The notes under the pieces are model-generated. The model ran no database searches. It had not been told where the DNA came from and saw only the letters and a list, made by a program, of their open reading frames with translations. Below are positions 10,352-22,000 of a stretch of 64,000 bases of DNA, piece by piece. The position numbers and the translations under genes are program-made. This DNA is from Halocaridina rubra. Its lineage: Eukaryota; Arthropoda; Malacostraca; Decapoda; Atyidae. The DNA lies in the NCBI GenBank assembly GCA_037179515.1, contig JAXCGZ010003832.1, positions 80,001 to 144,000 of the forward strand, read 5' to 3'. Every line of letters starts with the position of its first letter. The first letter of the stretch is position 1.

Positions 10352-10657
10352 GATGGCCCTGTCTGTGAGGAGGGTAACGGAAAAGACAGCTATAGGAAGA
10401 TATATAGATGTTCTATGTGCCCATATTCTTCTCTTAACAGAGTCAACAAGGACCATCATATGCTGGTGCACACCGGAGAAAAACCTCACAAGTGTCCGTA
10501 CTGTCCAGCTAGTTTTGCCCAGAAAGGAAATATGAATACGCATATTAGAAGACATACTGGAGAAAAACCTTATGCGTGTCCACAGTGTTCTTACCGGGCA
10601 ACACACAAGGCCTCTTTAAATAACCATATGATCAATCATCACAAAGATTATAATTAA
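10352..10657 (+). CDS. C2H2 zinc-finger alternative 3' terminal exon, + array no. 4
   Basis: A 101-residue module starting in phase 0 after the strong acceptor CTTCTTTGCAG with GAT (DGPVCEEGNGKDSYRK). Three complete C2H2 fingers follow (CSMC, CPYC, CPQC) separated by canonical linkers TGEKPHK and TGEKPYA, ending HHKDYN. Finger 2 carries QKGNMN, related to the QKGNMK helix of exons 1-3, but finger 1 (SLNRVNKDHH) is unrelated to theirs, so this exon is an older paralogue. An ATG at 10289 in the same frame lies upstream of the acceptor in AT-rich intron-like sequence and adds no domain. Confidence 0.88.
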   Translation, partial: DGPVCEEGNGKDSYRKIYRCSMCPYSSLNRVNKDHHMLVHTGEKPHKCPYCPASFAQKGNMNTHIRRHTGEKPYACPQCSYRATHKASLNNHMINHHKDYN

Positions 10658-11202
10658 TCTTCTCATCTCAAAAGAGTGCCAGGCCAGATATCCAGTGGGG
10701 ACTCTATGACGCGTTAACAAGCAAAAGTAATCTCTAGTCATGACTGATGCTGCTTTTTCCTCCACTTGATGCCTTCTCTCATTACAGAAAGCAGGGTGGC
10801 TGTAACAAAAGATATATAAAAAGGTAAAGCAAAGGGTACATATGTTCACCTAAAATCATACTCATTTACTGGGAACCAAGAAACTGTATATTGTTAGACT
10901 CCATAATCAGAGCTAAATTTGGTGTTGCTTTGGAAAAATTCATTCCATGTGCGTCTCTCATCCTCCTCGATATCTAAAGTGTAAGTCGTCCTTTGTGATG
11001 TAGATGACTATTACAATATGATTGTGAAGAGAGTTGGGGAAATTATACATCCCTGTTTTCCTCCTGATCTGACATAAAATGGCTCTCATTACTGTTGCTA
11101 ACCATGACTGTGGCAAGTAAAAATTCATGGAGATGTCTCAGGATATGAATAAGCTATTAAGGATGTCCAAAGTTGAATAGGACCTCTCATAATAGATTTC
11201 AT
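10658..11202. other. Spacer after zinc-finger exon 4
   Basis: No gene or named repeat is recognised before the Tigger block that begins at 11203. Confidence 0.5.
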
Positions 11203-12738
11203 GATGCCGAGTCAAAGTATCCATATTCAGTTAGTGTTTGATTTATAACTTCTCTGACTTATAATCAGGATTTATGACCATTCTACTTTATGACTGACCA
11301 GGAGTAGGAATAGGTATTGATTTTCTGGCCATGACTGCCTTATCTCTGGTAATGTGTGCTCTCTTGCTGGTCATATGATAATTTTCCGTGAGTCAGCAGC
11401 ACTAACATCTCAGCAAGATGCTCGCTGACTTTCACATTTTGCTCTTAAGTCCAGTGTTTGCATCCATTGCAGTCAGTTGGATATATACTTTTACTTGTGA
11501 CTCAATAATTCTCCAAAATCTCCATGATATCTATGAAGAGAAAATATCTTTGCACCTATAACTGTTAGGAAGGAAAGAAAGACTAACAATCTGAACAGGA
11601 AAGTGCTATATTTCTTTAACATGATTCCATCATTTTTGTTTATAAAGAAATTATTTCTGCCATGTACTGGTACAGTATTTAATTTTAGGTTTTTGCAATG
11701 CATTGTTCTAGGTTCGGTGTCCATGCAGTGATGCCAAGTCAAAGTATCCATATTCAGTTAGTGTTTGACTTATAACTTCTCTGACTTATGATCAGGATTT
11801 ATGACCATTCAACTTTATGACTGACCAGGAGTAGGAATAGGTATTGATTTTCTGGCCAAGACTGCCTTATCTCTGGTAATGTGTGCTCTCTTGCTGGTCA
11901 TATGATAATTTTCCGTAAGTCAGCAGCACTAACATCTCAGCAAGATGCTCGCTGACTTTCACATTTTGCTCTTAAGTCCAGTGTTTGCATCCATTGCAGT
12001 CAGTTGGATATATACTCTTACATGTGACAATAATTCTCCAAAACCCCATGATATCTATGAAGAGAAAATATATTTGCTCCTATAACTGTTAGCAAGGAAA
12101 AAAAGGCTAAAAATCTGAACAGGAGTGCTATATTTCTTTAACATGATTCCAGCATTTTTGTGTTTATAAAGCAATTATTTTTGCCATGTACTGGTACAGT
12201 ACTTTAATTTTAGGTTTTTGCACTGTATTGTACTAGGTTCGGTGTCCATGCAGTCCTCTGGAATCATGAAGCAATGGATTGACCAATCCACTAAATCACC
12301 ATCCATAAAAATAATTTCCAGGATTTGAAGAACCAGGTTGAGGAGGACTGCACTTAGAATTTTATTGTTAGTTCTGTATACTTCAAGAGGATTGTGATGC
12401 ACAACTTCTGAGTGACTGGAGTGGTTTGTGGATACAGCAGACAATCTCATTATATTAAATGGTTGAATGGAGCTGATATTCAATGTTAATGAGACAGGCT
12501 TATTTTGGAAATGGATACCAGCCTGCTCTTACATCCACAGAAAAATAAAAATGCATGCTTGGCTTTATGCCTTTTAATGATAGGCAGATTTTGCTGCTTT
12601 GGGGCAATGTGGTCAGTTATATGCTCAGGCCTTCCCTTTTGTACCACTAAAAATCTGCAGGTATTTGAAACCTTCAACAGGCATTCACTGTCCATCTCTA
12701 ACCCCAAAGAGTGGATGACCCAGGTACTCTCCAGAGAC
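11203..12738 (+). mobile_element. Tigger/pogo-like transposon remnant, + orientation, with tandemly doubled 5' region
   Basis: Two direct copies of a unit of about 526 bases (11203-11729 and 11730-12254) resemble, in inverted form, the 5' region of the opposite copy near 13.65-13.88 kb (shared AATAGGTATTG, CAGCAGCACTA-like and CAGTTGGA words). Beyond about 12490 the + strand shows scattered transposase words (GNVVSYMLRPSLLYH, then WMTQVLSRDC) corresponding to the middle of a Tigger DDE transposase. Stops and frameshifts are frequent, so it is inactive. Confidence 0.7.
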
Positions 12739-12739
12739 T

Positions 12740-13900
12740 GTTCAGGAACGAGTTTTCAAAGAACACCTGGGTCATCCACACTTTGCGGTTAGAGAAGTAG
12801 GACATGGGTAGCTCGTTAACGTTCCTGAATGCACAGGGGTTTTCAATAGTACACAAAGAGAGGCTCAAGTTTAAAACTTACCACACAGCCCCAGGCTGTA
12901 AAGCCTTAAAGCCAGGCATGCTTTGGTTTCTCTCAGGATGTAAGACCAGGAGGCATACGTTTCCAAAATAAACCCGTCCTGTCCACATTAAAAACCTGCT
13001 CTTGCTAGCCCTCTTCTATAATATCATCTAGCATATCCACCTACCTTTTAGCTGCTTCATGGTCTGCACTTGCTGCTTCTCCAGTCACAAGAACACTGCA
13101 CATCTTTAACCACTTTTTAAACTCCTTACACCATCCAGAACTTGTGATGAGGTGTAGTCTTTCCAAGCCCAATTCTTCATATCCTTGAATAAACTTCTAG
13201 CCTTCATCTGCATGGTAAATAGAAATAAAATGGTCTGCCACGCACACATGCAACATCCTCTCCATTTTGTGAATGGGCCTGCTCCCTTGCTTTGTGATGA
13301 GTCAGCAGAAGTACAAAAACTTTAGGTAATGTACAAGTACTGTACTTGGCCCCCTTCAAAAAGAAATTTTAAATACTAAAATGCAAGAAACCCGTAAAAA
13401 TAAAATAAAAAGTAAAAATTCTGACCCTTTCAGAGCTTAGAGACTGCAGCTTATCATTAATGACTGTTGACATGGTGGAGTGTGGTAGGCTTAGCTTGAG
13501 TTCAAGAGTAATAGCATTCACCTTTCCTCCTTCGTACTGCCTAATCAACTTCATTCTCATCCATATGGATGGCCTTCCTTTCTTTTCTGGCAGTCAGAAG
13601 AGCAGAGAAAGACAATATCCTCTTCATAGACAATGTGGGGGTTATGGAGAATCAGTGAGTACACACTTCCAACTGATGGAAACTGCTAACAGTAGGCTGA
13701 GAGCGAGATGTGAGAACAAGCGAGCACCACGCAGTGATGCTAGTGCTGCCAGCCGACAGATACTGGCATGCGCCTAGCTAGGCAACAATCATACGCTAGA
13801 CGGGGAGCAGTTATGTCCAGAATAGCAATACCTAATCCTGGTTGTGGTCAGTTGTCATGTTGACTTTTCATCCCTGGTCATTTTGTTCAAGCAAGTATCA
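12740..13900 (-). mobile_element. Tigger/pogo-like transposon remnant, - orientation
   Basis: Read on the - strand: a transposase N-terminus near 13.60-13.42 kb (ERKAI, MKLIRQYEGGKVNAI, STVINDK: a CENPB/psq-type helix-turn-helix), then EQVFNVDRTGLFWKRMPPG near 13.0 kb, where the family normally has N-A-D-E-T-G around the first catalytic Asp, then NRKVWMTQVFFEN near 12.75 kb. The order is correct for a Tigger transposase. It is broken by frameshifts and stops and ends where it meets the + copy. Confidence 0.8.
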
Positions 13901-14311
13901 TCAAGGAGATAGCATCTGCATAAAAGGCCAGTATTTATAAGAACTTGCCCGTTGTCCTTATATCAACATGTACTTGCACACGGATATTCTAAGTATACAT
14001 GTTCTCACATAATAATAATAATAAAAATAAACACACACACACTAAACATCAGGGGAAAAGTGCCTGCATTGCTTCTCACTTGTTCATGAAAGAATTATAG
14101 TTAACCATGCAATTTCAGTAGATAAGCATTTGAATATCATAGCACAGCCATGACTTCAAGTACTTCTCATTTCTTACATCAGCTTGTTACACTTAAGAAA
14201 ATAAAAATTACAATGAAACCATGACATAATACGCAGTTATCCACGTAAAAAGGTTTTGAACTTTGCGGTTTTGATGTGCATATAAATGCACTTAAAAAAT
14301 CCATGTGCAAT

Positions 14312-15030
14312 TGTAGCAGGTTGATACAATAACAGCATGAAAGTGTTTATAAGTACTGACTGTGTTAAGTAACATAGATTTTCTGCTGCCGTGGCATGGT
14401 TGACACTATGTTTGCCTAAACAAATGACCCACAACACTTTTGGTTACCCTGATGTACATGTTTTTCCTGGATAACCGTATTAACGGTACAGTTTCACTGT
14501 CGCTATATATACAGGTACTTAAGATATTCAAGTCAATTTGTAACAGGTTAATACAAGGACAGGATAGTGCTTGTAAGTACTGCATGGGTTTTTTGAAATG
14601 TGAATTTTTATATGCTGTAAAAGCATGGTTGTTATATTGCTCCCACGAACATGTGACAATCAATGAAGGTTCTTTTTCCCTGATATTAAGTTTACATACG
14701 TAAAACCCATATGTATTTGTAACAGGTTGATATAAAAGGATGTCGTCACCGTGGCTCAAGTGGTAGCGTCCGTGACTTTGAGGCGTCAGGTCGAGGGTTT
14801 GCACCCTGTCACGGTCTGAGGTTAGCAAGGGCATGCACTCATGGTAACAATTACATCTGCCAAAACAAGTCCTTCACAAGAAGGCAACCGTCCTAGCCCT
14901 TGGTAAAAAAGGTAGTCCATGACGTAAAACCAGAGGTTGATATAAAAGGACGAGAATGAGTACTAGTCATTTTGTGACATACGAATTTTATCTGTCGTAA
15001 CAGCATTATTGGTGTCATGCTTGCAGGTGT
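14312..15030 (+). repeat. Tandem repeat, three diverged units interrupted by a SINE
   Basis: Units begin at about 14312, 14541 and 14719 with GTA(G/A)CAGGTT(G/A)ATA and continue through AGTACTG, TTTT(T)GAAATG-like and GCATGGTTG-like words. The third unit is split by the SINE-2 insertion at 14741-14933. Confidence 0.65.
14741..14933 (+). mobile_element. SINE-2 insertion with 17-base target-site duplication
   Basis: A tRNA-derived element beginning GTCACCGTGGCTCAAGTGG with B-box-like GGTCGAGGGTTTGCACCC and ending GTCCATGACGTAAAACC. It is bounded by identical direct repeats AGGTTGATATAAAAGGA at 14724-14740 and 14934-14950. Length is about 193 bases. Confidence 0.9.
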
Positions 15031-15722
15031 CAAAAAGAATTTTCCTAGTAATACTGGATAAAGGTTTTCTCTTCCGATATTCTTTAAATGCCAAATTATG
15101 ACTCATGAAGGGAGTGAGGACAGGCAAGATGCAGAGTCCTGATGCCTCCCTCTTTCTGATGCTACCAGAAGAAAGGAGGTAGCAGGGCTTTACTGTACCA
15201 TGCCCATCCTCACCTCTTCAATCATATGTTCTGCAGATGGATAAGAAACTCATATAAAAAAGTATGTTAAGAATAAAGAAGCCTTGAATTACCATAAAGA
15301 CTCAAAACATCTGTTGCATATTAAAGGTAAAAAGATATATTAAATTTCTTATCTATTAGTGTTCACCAAGATTTTTAAAGTGGGACAAAGATAACTTCAT
15401 TTTATTCACACCATGTAGTTAGGAACTGTGACACTGGCACATGTGGTATTCTTCCCTTGGATGTGGCTGGCCTGTTGATCCTGACAGGACAATGCAATAT
15501 TTATTTTAAAGAAATAATAATAAGCTTGGCAACAGGAGAATTAGTGAACTGAATTAGTATTGGATGTATAGCCTAAGGAAAATTTTATGCATTATTTCTA
15601 TGTAAAGTAGTGAAACTACTTACGTTTTTGGCTGTTTTTCATATATGTTATACAAATTTTTTTATTGCATGCAGCACTGACCTAATACAAAGTGATTGTA
15701 ATCTAAAATGACTTTTCTTCAG

Positions 15723-16100
15723 GATTTTGCAGACCTCGCCAGTAGTAACTTATTAGGACCAGACGCAACAGATACTTCAAGTGGCAGCGAAAGAGCCTTT
15801 TCAATATGTCCAACTAACATTAGGAACAGCAATGTGCGACTTGAGACACCATACACTTGCGCCCTATGCCCATACAGATCCATGATTAAACACACCATAG
15901 AAGTACACATGAGGACTCACACCGGTGAAAAACCTTTCTCGTGTCCCTACTGCCCGAAAAAATTTACGGTTAAATGCAATCTCAAGACACACATAAGAAG
16001 ACACAAAGGCGAAAAGCCTTATTCTTGCTCTTTCTGTCCCTATCGAACGGCGCACAGTAGTGATCTTAACAAGCATATCGTAACTCATAAAAATTCGTAG
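15723..16100 (+). CDS. C2H2 zinc-finger alternative 3' terminal exon, + array no. 5
   Basis: A 125-residue module, the last of the + array, opened in phase 0 after the acceptor CTTTTCTTCAG with GAT (DFADLASSNLLGPDATD). About 44 residues of Ser/Thr-rich linker precede three complete C2H2 fingers (CALC, CPYC, CSFC), with linkers TGEKPFS and KGEKPYS, ending HKNS. The longer pre-finger region resembles the - strand exons more than exons 1-4. An ATG six codons before the acceptor (15708) is in frame but sits in the polypyrimidine tract. Downstream DNA has several AT-rich stretches but no clear further exon on this strand. Confidence 0.88.
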   Translation, partial: DFADLASSNLLGPDATDTSSGSERAFSICPTNIRNSNVRLETPYTCALCPYRSMIKHTIEVHMRTHTGEKPFSCPYCPKKFTVKCNLKTHIRRHKGEKPYSCSFCPYRTAHSSDLNKHIVTHKNS

Positions 16101-17474
16101 GTCCTTGTTATCAAACTTTAAAGATATATAAATCTTTTTATGATATTTAAGGAAATGGACATAGAACTTTAATAAGGTAGTAAATACTTTTTTTTATTTC
16201 TTATATTTTCCTAGCTTGCACAGGGCTTATTCCAAGAAATATTTTCCTAGGTAGCAAAAATGCTATAACCCCAAAATGCCTTATAATGATATGCAAAGTT
16301 TTTTTTTTTTTTAACTCATTTTTTTATCTTGGCTCATATAGGGGTTGTACAAGTTCTTGGTAAAGACAAAGAAATATTTTTTTTAACAATATATAAACTT
16401 GCACAATCTTTTATAAATTTAAAACTTACCAAGATCATCTGTGTTGTTGAATTTGATGACAGCTGGAATGAAAAAAATATGACCAAATAAATTAAGGAAC
16501 AGTTTACAAGTAACCTACTCTAAGTAGTTAAACTATTAAGTAGTGACTGTTGAACCACTGATATAGGGATCATGTACAGATTAGTAACCCCAGGGTGCTA
16601 TAGGCTTATTCATAATTACTAGGCATATTACCTAACCATTTATAGGGCCTTTTAATTCTACATGAAGTTCTGAGGGTTCCTCATCTTTACAAGATCCTGA
16701 TATAGTGAGTATGAATATGTTAATACATTACATTATAAATTAAGTATATATATTTAATGAGTGATAGTGGTTCTTTCAAGAGGCTTTTAAAACAATTTGG
16801 AATATAGCTAAGATGTAAGATTGTTAGGTAATCAGTGTAGGATATACCGCATGTGGTCAGCTTCTGCAACGATAGCAATGCATTAACCTCTTCCCTGGCA
16901 GTGAAGATATATCTCATTATAGCCTGTCTGACAATTTTAGGCATGGATGAAATATCTCGTCAAAAAGTTACCCCTTACAATAACGAATGGCCCAAAATTC
17001 TGTGTGGTAACCTCGTCAAAAAGTTACTCTACAGAATGACGATATAGAAAAGTATGCTCGTCCATTTTGGCTCACTGTGAGCCTTCCTGAGTCAGAGACG
17101 AGTATTGTCATTTTAATCATATGTCCACCCACTCCACTTACAGCATCTCGCTAACAGGGAAGATATATCAAAAATTATTTCTCAATTTTTTTCTCACTTG
17201 ACTCAACCAGAATCGTAAATTTTTTTGGAAGATTTATGTCAGAGAAAAGGTTATTTTTTTAAGTTAGTAGAATGAAGTATATGAATTCTGAAAGCATAAT
17301 TTCTGCATTTGTTTGTTTTTTCTAATTTCTAAGAGTAAGAAACTGTAAATATTATATGTTATAGAGCGATATTAGTACTGTATATAACGTATTGTATTGT
17401 AATATTTAAACTGGAGGTTTTTAAAATTGTCTGTACCTGTATTATACTTGTATGCATGTAAATCTCCTAAGAAA

Positions 17475-17476
<2 letters not shown>

Positions 17477-17549
<73 letters not shown>
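17477..17549. repeat. (TA)n microsatellite
   Basis: About 73 bases of AT/TA repeats followed by an A-run. Confidence 0.98.
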
Positions 17550-17555
<6 letters not shown>

Positions 17556-17620
17556 AAAAAAAAAAAATCTTCAATTCACCTACTTTAAATTTTCATATGC
17601 TACTGCATTTATATTACCCC

Positions 17621-17685
17621 AGCTTCAACCTATCTGTGATCACCCCCATTAGAATGGGGATTATTAGTGACAATTTATGGCGCGA
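17621..17685 (+). repeat. SINE-1 3' fragment, + strand
   Basis: Carries the tail words CACCCCCATTAGAATGGGG and ATTATTAGTGACA. Confidence 0.6.
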
Positions 17686-17770
17686 GATGTAAAGCAGAAC
17701 AGTATCATAAATCTAAGGAACCAGACTACAAAATTTTGGAACACGGGGAACTCTGACTTATCCATTGGAT

Positions 17771-17943
17771 TGTTCGCCATTTAATGTGTCGCTATTAATT
17801 CCCTTTTGAATGGGGATGGACAGAGACAAGCTGGAGCTGGTCAGTCAAAGCTAAGTCCCCTTCCTAATGCCTCATATTGTGCTCGAATACAGGTTTGTCA
17901 CCTCCTGAGTTGAGTGCTGTGACCACTTCATTACTCTAGTCCC
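17771..17943 (-). repeat. SINE-1, - strand
   Basis: Near full length in reverse; ends GGTTTGTCACCTCC, GAGTGCTGTGACCAC and CTAGTCCC. Confidence 0.75.
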
Positions 17944-18455
17944 AGACTTGTTCGTTGGTCTGAAGTAAAATATGTATTATGATAAAACATACCTTGCCTC
18001 CTTATCCGAACAAGGCTAAGACGAGGTACCGGATATAGAGACTCAGGTATCCAAAAGCGACTGTGGTTCTATGGGCCAAACAGTGCTCAGACATAGTTTT
18101 TTCTTCTCTTTTTGTTCTGAAAAAAAAGTAAGACTTGCATCATAATTCTCTCAATATGTTAAAAAGTTTAAAATAAAAACTAAGTACAAGAAGTGTCAAT
18201 ATAAAGATGGTAGATTTAGAGAAAAACAGTTATACATGATATCAATTGGTGGTTATACGTTCCAGTGTAGAAGTACAATCGGGGGAAAAAAAAAAAAAAT
18301 AGTGTATTTTTCACTGTACCACCCTCTCAAAACTTGAACAAACTAACTGATAGGATTAAAAATTTATCATGACTGCTGGAATGAAAGGATCTAGAATCAA
18401 GTGCACTTCCTGACATAAAATGCACACAGCATGCTTATTGTACATATTGTACGAT

Positions 18456-18615
18456 TTGTGTCACTGTTAATCCCCATTTGAATGGAGGTGAATGCACACA
18501 AGTTGGAGCTAAGGAAGCAAGGCTGGATGCCCTTCCCAACACCCCGCAGTGGGGTTGAACACGGGTTTATGATACCCGATGCAGGCGCTCTAGCCACTAC
18601 GCCACTGCGGCCTCC
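18456..18615 (-). repeat. SINE-1, - strand
   Basis: Full-length-like: GTGTCACTGTTAATCCCC, GCTGGATGCCCTTCCC, CGCTCTAGCCACTACGCC, CTGCGGCC. Confidence 0.8.
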
Positions 18616-18697
18616 ATGCTTCTTCATACATAAATACATAATTTACAAATTTCAGATAGTTGAGAATATGGTCAAGTAGTAAACATTATTAATTATG

Positions 18698-18862
18698 TGG
18701 TCACCGTGGCAATGTGATAGCGCTTGGGACTCTTGAGTCGTCAGGTCAACTGTTCTCAGCCTGCCAGGATCTGAGGTTTGAAAGGGCATTCACTTAGGGT
18801 CATGATTACAATGGCCAAAACCATAGTCCTTTGAAAGAAAAGGGAGTACGTGACGTAAAACT
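18698..18862 (+). repeat. SINE-2, + strand
   Basis: GGTCACCGTGGCAATGTGAT head, GAGTCGTCAGGTCAAC B-box region, and GTACGTGACGTAAAACTG tail match the element at 14741-14933. Confidence 0.75.
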
Positions 18863-18885
18863 GATAATTCAATAAACTTTATCCA

Positions 18886-19058
18886 TTACCTGGTATGTTT
18901 CGCTGGAAATAATCCACCGAGGGGAGACTCTTGAGGAGGGTCAGAATAATACTTAAGAGCATCTCCGTAGCAGCCGGATGATCTCTGCCATGATAAGACC
19001 TTGGCGAGCCAATGCTTCCTGAAGAAGTCACGGTAACCCACAAGACCACACAGAGCGC
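18886..19058 (-). CDS. C16orf89: C16orf89-like exon 6 (last coding)
   Basis: Acceptor TATGCTTCCCCAG, entry phase 1. It encodes GALCGLVGYRDFFRKHWL, then VLSWQRSSGCYGDALKYY and a short tail ending at TAA (18888-18886). The stop overlaps a possible donor (CCAG|GTAATG), so a longer isoform with a further exon cannot be excluded. Confidence 0.75.
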
Positions 19059-22000
19059 CTGGGGAAGCATAGATATGAACACATTTAAAATGAGCATTTG
19101 AAAATTACCTCTGATATTACTGCATTTCAGGTTTTTTCTCTTCATATGTTTTGGAAACAAGCTGGGGTTGGGGAATTAATGCTGGATGCCCTAACAAATA
19201 CCCCATTATGGGCTAAAACACGGTTTTGTTGCTTCCCAAATCGAGCGCTCTAACCACTGTGCTACCTCTGTCCCCTCCTAAAAAAACCTGAGACTATAAA
19301 TTCCATAATTTAGCCCTACCTTGCTCCATGAAGAGGTCCTGTCTTCTTTCGGGGAAGTCAGCATCAGAAATAGCATTAGCTTCTTTCAGTATAGCCAAAC
19401 AGAATTCCTCAAGCAATTTTTCAGTTGTCATTGCAGTTACGTTTCTGTAAGTTGATTCTGCAAGACGTTCTATTTCATATTTACAGCCAGCCTGACAATG
19501 CAGTTGGTACAGAGAAGATAATTATGAATTAATTTTACATACTTGTCCTATGTTCAAGTATAATTTGGGAATACCGTTGTTGTTTGTCATTTAATGTGTC
19601 AATAGTGATCCCCCTTAAGGAGATTGGACACCGAGGTTGGAGCTGGGGAATTAATGCTGGATGCCCTTCCTAATACCCCGCAGTGGGCTTGAATGCGGGT
19701 TCGTCACTTCCAAATTTGAGTACTCTTACCACTGAACTACAGCAGTCCCCAATGATGATGATATTTATAATATAATTATTATTATTTAGTTTGTATCCTA
19801 CAAAAAATAATTACGTATATGCACTATTCCTCACCTGCAAACCGATGATGATAAAAAATACTTGATGAGTCAGAGAGTAACCTGAGTAACCAGAATTTGT
19901 CATCAAGTCCCAGCATTCTTGACTTACAACACACCGATTATGTATACAAGCATTATCCAGGCCATTCCCTTGATTCCCTGCGCCCACTTCCTTGAGACAC
20001 CGATCGGACTGAGATTCAATGAGTTGTTCTACTCCTGCGGTACAAAAGTTAATTGTTAAAAATATTTGGGCTATAGTGTTTAGGTATGTATTTTAAATAA
20101 TGATAGTTATATGCCAATTGTGTCACAATATATTCCCATTTTTGGGGTGGACAGAGATTGGAGATCAGGAATTGAGGCTGGATGTCCTTCCTAATGCCCT
20201 GTGGTGAGCTTGAACACTTCTCACGTCAAATGCTTTAACCACTGTGCTACTGTAGTCCCATTGTACTTTAAATAATAGTGGAAGGAAAAAACTCCAACCT
20301 TACACTCCTTGCATATCATAAGAAAATACAGTACATGATACCTGGAGAGAAAGAAGCTACCCTTATAATAACCTGCAGGTCAAATTTAATTGCAAAAGGG
20401 TAGAGATGCAAGGAGGTTGGGAATCACTACCAACACAAATGCTTTTAATTTTTTTTTTACCGAAAAATAACAGCTAACAGAGACCAGGAAAAAACAAGTC
20501 ATGATGAAGCTGTGCAGTTCAGATTCTATTGTTAAAGTTGTGTTCATTAAGATTATATTGGACAGACAACTCTCTTTTCAACCTTTTTTAAATCTAAGAA
20601 CATGATAAAACCACGAGCTCCCAATTGTATGGTTAAAGCTACAGTCATTTAGCTTAGGGCAATAATACTTAATTCCAGCATTTTCTCAAACTATTTAATA
20701 TTAATACTTCATTCCAGCATTTTCTCAAACTATTCAATATTTTATTGAAATCTGCATGGGCCAAAAAGCAAAAGTTGCTCACTAGACATTTGAGTGTTGT
20801 TGTATATATCATTAATTCTTTTGTAGCAAAATATTCTGGCATCATATAATGTTCCTATTCAAAACGGATTTATAGTTTAATCTCTATGTGGTATGGCAAA
20901 TAAATTTCTTTTTCTTGTGTCGAGCAGTAATGCACATAACTTTGCTTCATCAGGTCGAGGGGTCAAAACCATAGTCCTTCATAAGAAGGCACCTTTCCTA
21001 GCCCTTAGTAGAAAAGAGAGTCCGTGAAGTAAAACCAAGCAAACAAACTTATATTCCCACTAGTCCCCATTTGGAGGTGGACGTACTATAAGGTATGGTA
21101 AATAAGTCATCTCTTGATCATGTTAAATTTCAATATGCATACATATAAAATGGCCACAATCCCTCTTGTAAAGGAAATGGCAAAGTCTAAGCAAACACAT
21201 TCACCGAAGCCAAACATACACCGCTCATGCCTCTCAGTTCCTTGAGGATGAAGGGTTACCACAATATCTCTCCACCACCCTAACTGGATCATCCACTGTG
21301 CAAGCACACAAGCATCTTCTTAATTTCAATCTTGAAAAATAGCAAGATTTTACATCTTTATGCACCCATGTACACAAGAACAAAGATAAATTAGGTCAAA
21401 ACAGGTTCAAAAAGTTTAAATAATTAGTCTCCTTAACAGTCTCTCAAACTCAAATACCCTTATTTTGAAATCAAAATACCTATTTACAGTACAAAATACA
21501 TTTATAAGTATTAGGAAACAACTAGGACTGGTCCAGACAGCCCTGGGTTGAGTATTCCTTCATGAAGGTTCTTTCCTTATGCCTACATCTACACTGAATA
21601 TTCTGACATTCATTACACATCTCTTGCTATTCCTTTACATTTGACAAGTCACAACTCTCCCTACATCTGTCTCTTTTTATCCTCTTTTTTCCTCGTATTT
21701 GGTATTTTTTATGGAAGGTCCAAAGCTTATCGCCCCCAGTACCCGGCATAGAGGGGTGCGAAGAATCTCCAGGGATCTTGTTGACTCCACTATTGGCTTG
21801 AGGGCAGACATGCCTGGTGGTAGTGCTACTGTTCTCCAAACTCCACCAAGTTTGTGTCTTTCTTTGAATATTTGTCCTCGTGCCATGAGTCCTTGCTATC
21901 TTCTCACCCATATGCTGAAGTTCTCAATACTGGAGACTTCAATGTACACCACAGTGAGCGGCTTAATTATTCTCACACTGATGTGGAAGGGAGTGAGGCC

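Larger units (their letters stand above)
16101..18885. other. Spacer between the + zinc-finger array and the C16orf89-like gene
   Basis: AT-rich. It holds a (TA)n tract, three SINE-1 pieces and one SINE-2. A possible 33-base - strand mini-exon (16430-16462) has good splice signals but no supported partner. Nothing else is recognised. Confidence 0.5.

Noticed and set aside
14741..14933. tRNA gene
   Set aside because: A- and B-box-like words are present, but the sequence does not fold into a full cloverleaf by eye and it has SINE copies and a target-site duplication.
16430..16462. 33-base - strand mini-exon (TTTCATTCCAG | ... | GTAAGT)
   Set aside because: Splice signals are good, but joining it to the C16orf89-like last exon gives a short tail and a stop with no family similarity. 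Without RNA evidence I do not call it.
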